NCBI GenBank assembly: GCA_964468725.1
Contig: CAYXVU010000111.1
Location: 1 to 18,830 of the forward strand
Reading direction: 5' to 3'
Length of the DNA: 18,830 nucleotides
DNA from: CAYXVU01 sp964468725
Lineage (GTDB): Bacteria > Acidobacteriota > Blastocatellia > UBA7656
Numbering within the stretch: position 1 is the first letter of the stretch; each line of letters begins with the position of its first letter. The notes beneath the pieces were generated by a model. That model was not told where the DNA came from and did not search any database. It saw nothing but the letters and a program-made list of their open reading frames with translations. Positions 18,189-18,830 of this stretch are shown piece by piece. The translations under genes were made by a program, and so were the position numbers.

Positions 18189-18830
18189 TGGCGTGACGCT
18201 CTTTCTTCGGCAGCGGCAGAATCCCGCGCGACAGACGCAGCAACGGTTTGATGACGCAATCTACGGCCAAAACTTTTATCGCGTAGACAAGCGGCATCCA
18301 CACTGTCATGCGCGCAAGGCAAGCAAGCTCCGCGCCTTTCGACCAATCAGGGTTGCGCGCGACAAAGAAGGCAACTTTCGGATTCGTGGCGATTAACTCT
18401 TGCGATATTCCGGCCACGCCGGTCTTCAGATGGCACGCTGGTTCGGTCGCGCGAATCAATCCCGCCAGCGCATCGTAGCGGTCGGGATAAAGCGAGACGT
18501 AAAAAGCGTCGAGCAGTCGCTGCTCTATTGGTGGCGTCGGTCGGTCATGGCACGGAAAGTAATGGGCGAAATTGTTCGCCATCATCAGGTAGGTCTTATA
18601 GCCTTTTGAGATCAATAACCAGTAGAGCGGGGCAAACGGATATTTGAGCTTTTCGCCAAACAGATAGCGTAAAAATGCTTTGCCGAGCGCGCGCTGCCCC
18701 CAATAACTCTTCTCCATCACCGTGTCGCCGCTGAAGATGCCGCGCACAGTTTTGTCCTCAACTTGCACGCGTACCGTCACCAGCGTCGAAAATCCGCAGA
18801 GGCGTTGGTCGCTCGCGTCGCGCAGCACGA
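18181..18830 (-). CDS. Uncharacterised, possibly GNAT-like protein (5' end beyond window)
   Basis: The frame is open to the right window edge; a GTG at 18828 could be read as a start but is more likely internal, since the first residues already look like the middle of a strand (RLCGFSTLVTVRV). About 215 residues are visible. The part VRGIFSGDTVMEKSYWGQRALGKAFLRYLF followed by PLYWLLISKGYKTYLMMANNFAHYF resembles the core and C-terminal strand region of a GNAT fold, without a clean acetyl-CoA loop. A hydrophobic stretch near the C-terminus (MPLVYAIKVLAVDCVIKPLL) could contact the membrane. It overlaps the diiron gene by 8 bases, so the two probably act together. I do not recognise the family with confidence. 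Confidence 0.6.
   Translation of the reverse strand, partial: VLRDASDQRLCGFSTLVTVRVQVEDKTVRGIFSGDTVMEKSYWGQRALGKAFLRYLFGEKLKYPFAPLYWLLISKGYKTYLMMANNFAHYFPCHDRPTPPIEQRLLDAFYVSLYPDRYDALAGLIRATEPACHLKTGVAGISQELIATNPKVAFFVARNPDWSKGAELACLARMTVWMPLVYAIKVLAVDCVIKPLLRLSRGILPLPKKERHANE

Overview
The window looks like chromosomal DNA from an acidobacterium, probably Blastocatellia-like. The reasons are a VWA protein of the 'VWFA-related Acidobacterial' type, a large Oar-like TonB-dependent receptor with an N-terminal carboxypeptidase-regulatory domain, secreted proteins with similar domains, and a folate/FAD-dependent TrmFO. The DNA is moderately GC-rich and several genes have strong Shine-Dalgarno (SD) sites. 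I see no rRNA, tRNA, CRISPR array, transposase, integrase or phage gene. The phylum call is inference from gene families.

Layout, left to right. (1) 1-1493 (-): nearly complete ATPase of a nucleoside/BMP-type ABC importer, cut at its C-terminus by the window edge. (2) 1494-2005: non-coding stretch with a terminator-like hairpin in the ATPase leader. (3) 2006-6561 (+): two exported proteins overlapping by ATGA, a 666-residue protein of unknown function and an 852-residue alkaline-phosphatase-superfamily phosphodiesterase whose metal motifs are split by a very long insertion. (4) 6618-9144 (-): a secreted VWA protein and TrmFO. (5) 9272-9706 (+): a small SnoaL/NTF2-like protein. (6) 9707-10636: AT-richer region with a truncated copy of a TonB-receptor 5' end that stops at a perfect 17-bp inverted repeat. 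(7) 10637-15042 (+): the intact receptor, a strong intrinsic terminator, then a secreted carboxypeptidase-regulatory/TPR protein. (8) 15086-18830 (-): apparent unit reading leftward, a partial GNAT-like protein, a ferritin-like diiron protein, an NCS1 nucleobase symporter and a GNAT acetyltransferase. The end of the last gene lies inside a 19-bp-arm palindrome.

Working together: the receptor and TPR protein probably serve outer-membrane uptake. The 666-aa/852-aa pair is probably a periplasmic phosphoester-processing module. The ABC ATPase and NCS1 symporter both point to nucleoside/nucleobase salvage, but they are not in one operon. The least explained items are the split phosphodiesterase with its coupled partner, the diiron protein with its overlapping partner, and the two long inverted repeats. 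Nothing here is clearly a new defence or mobile system.
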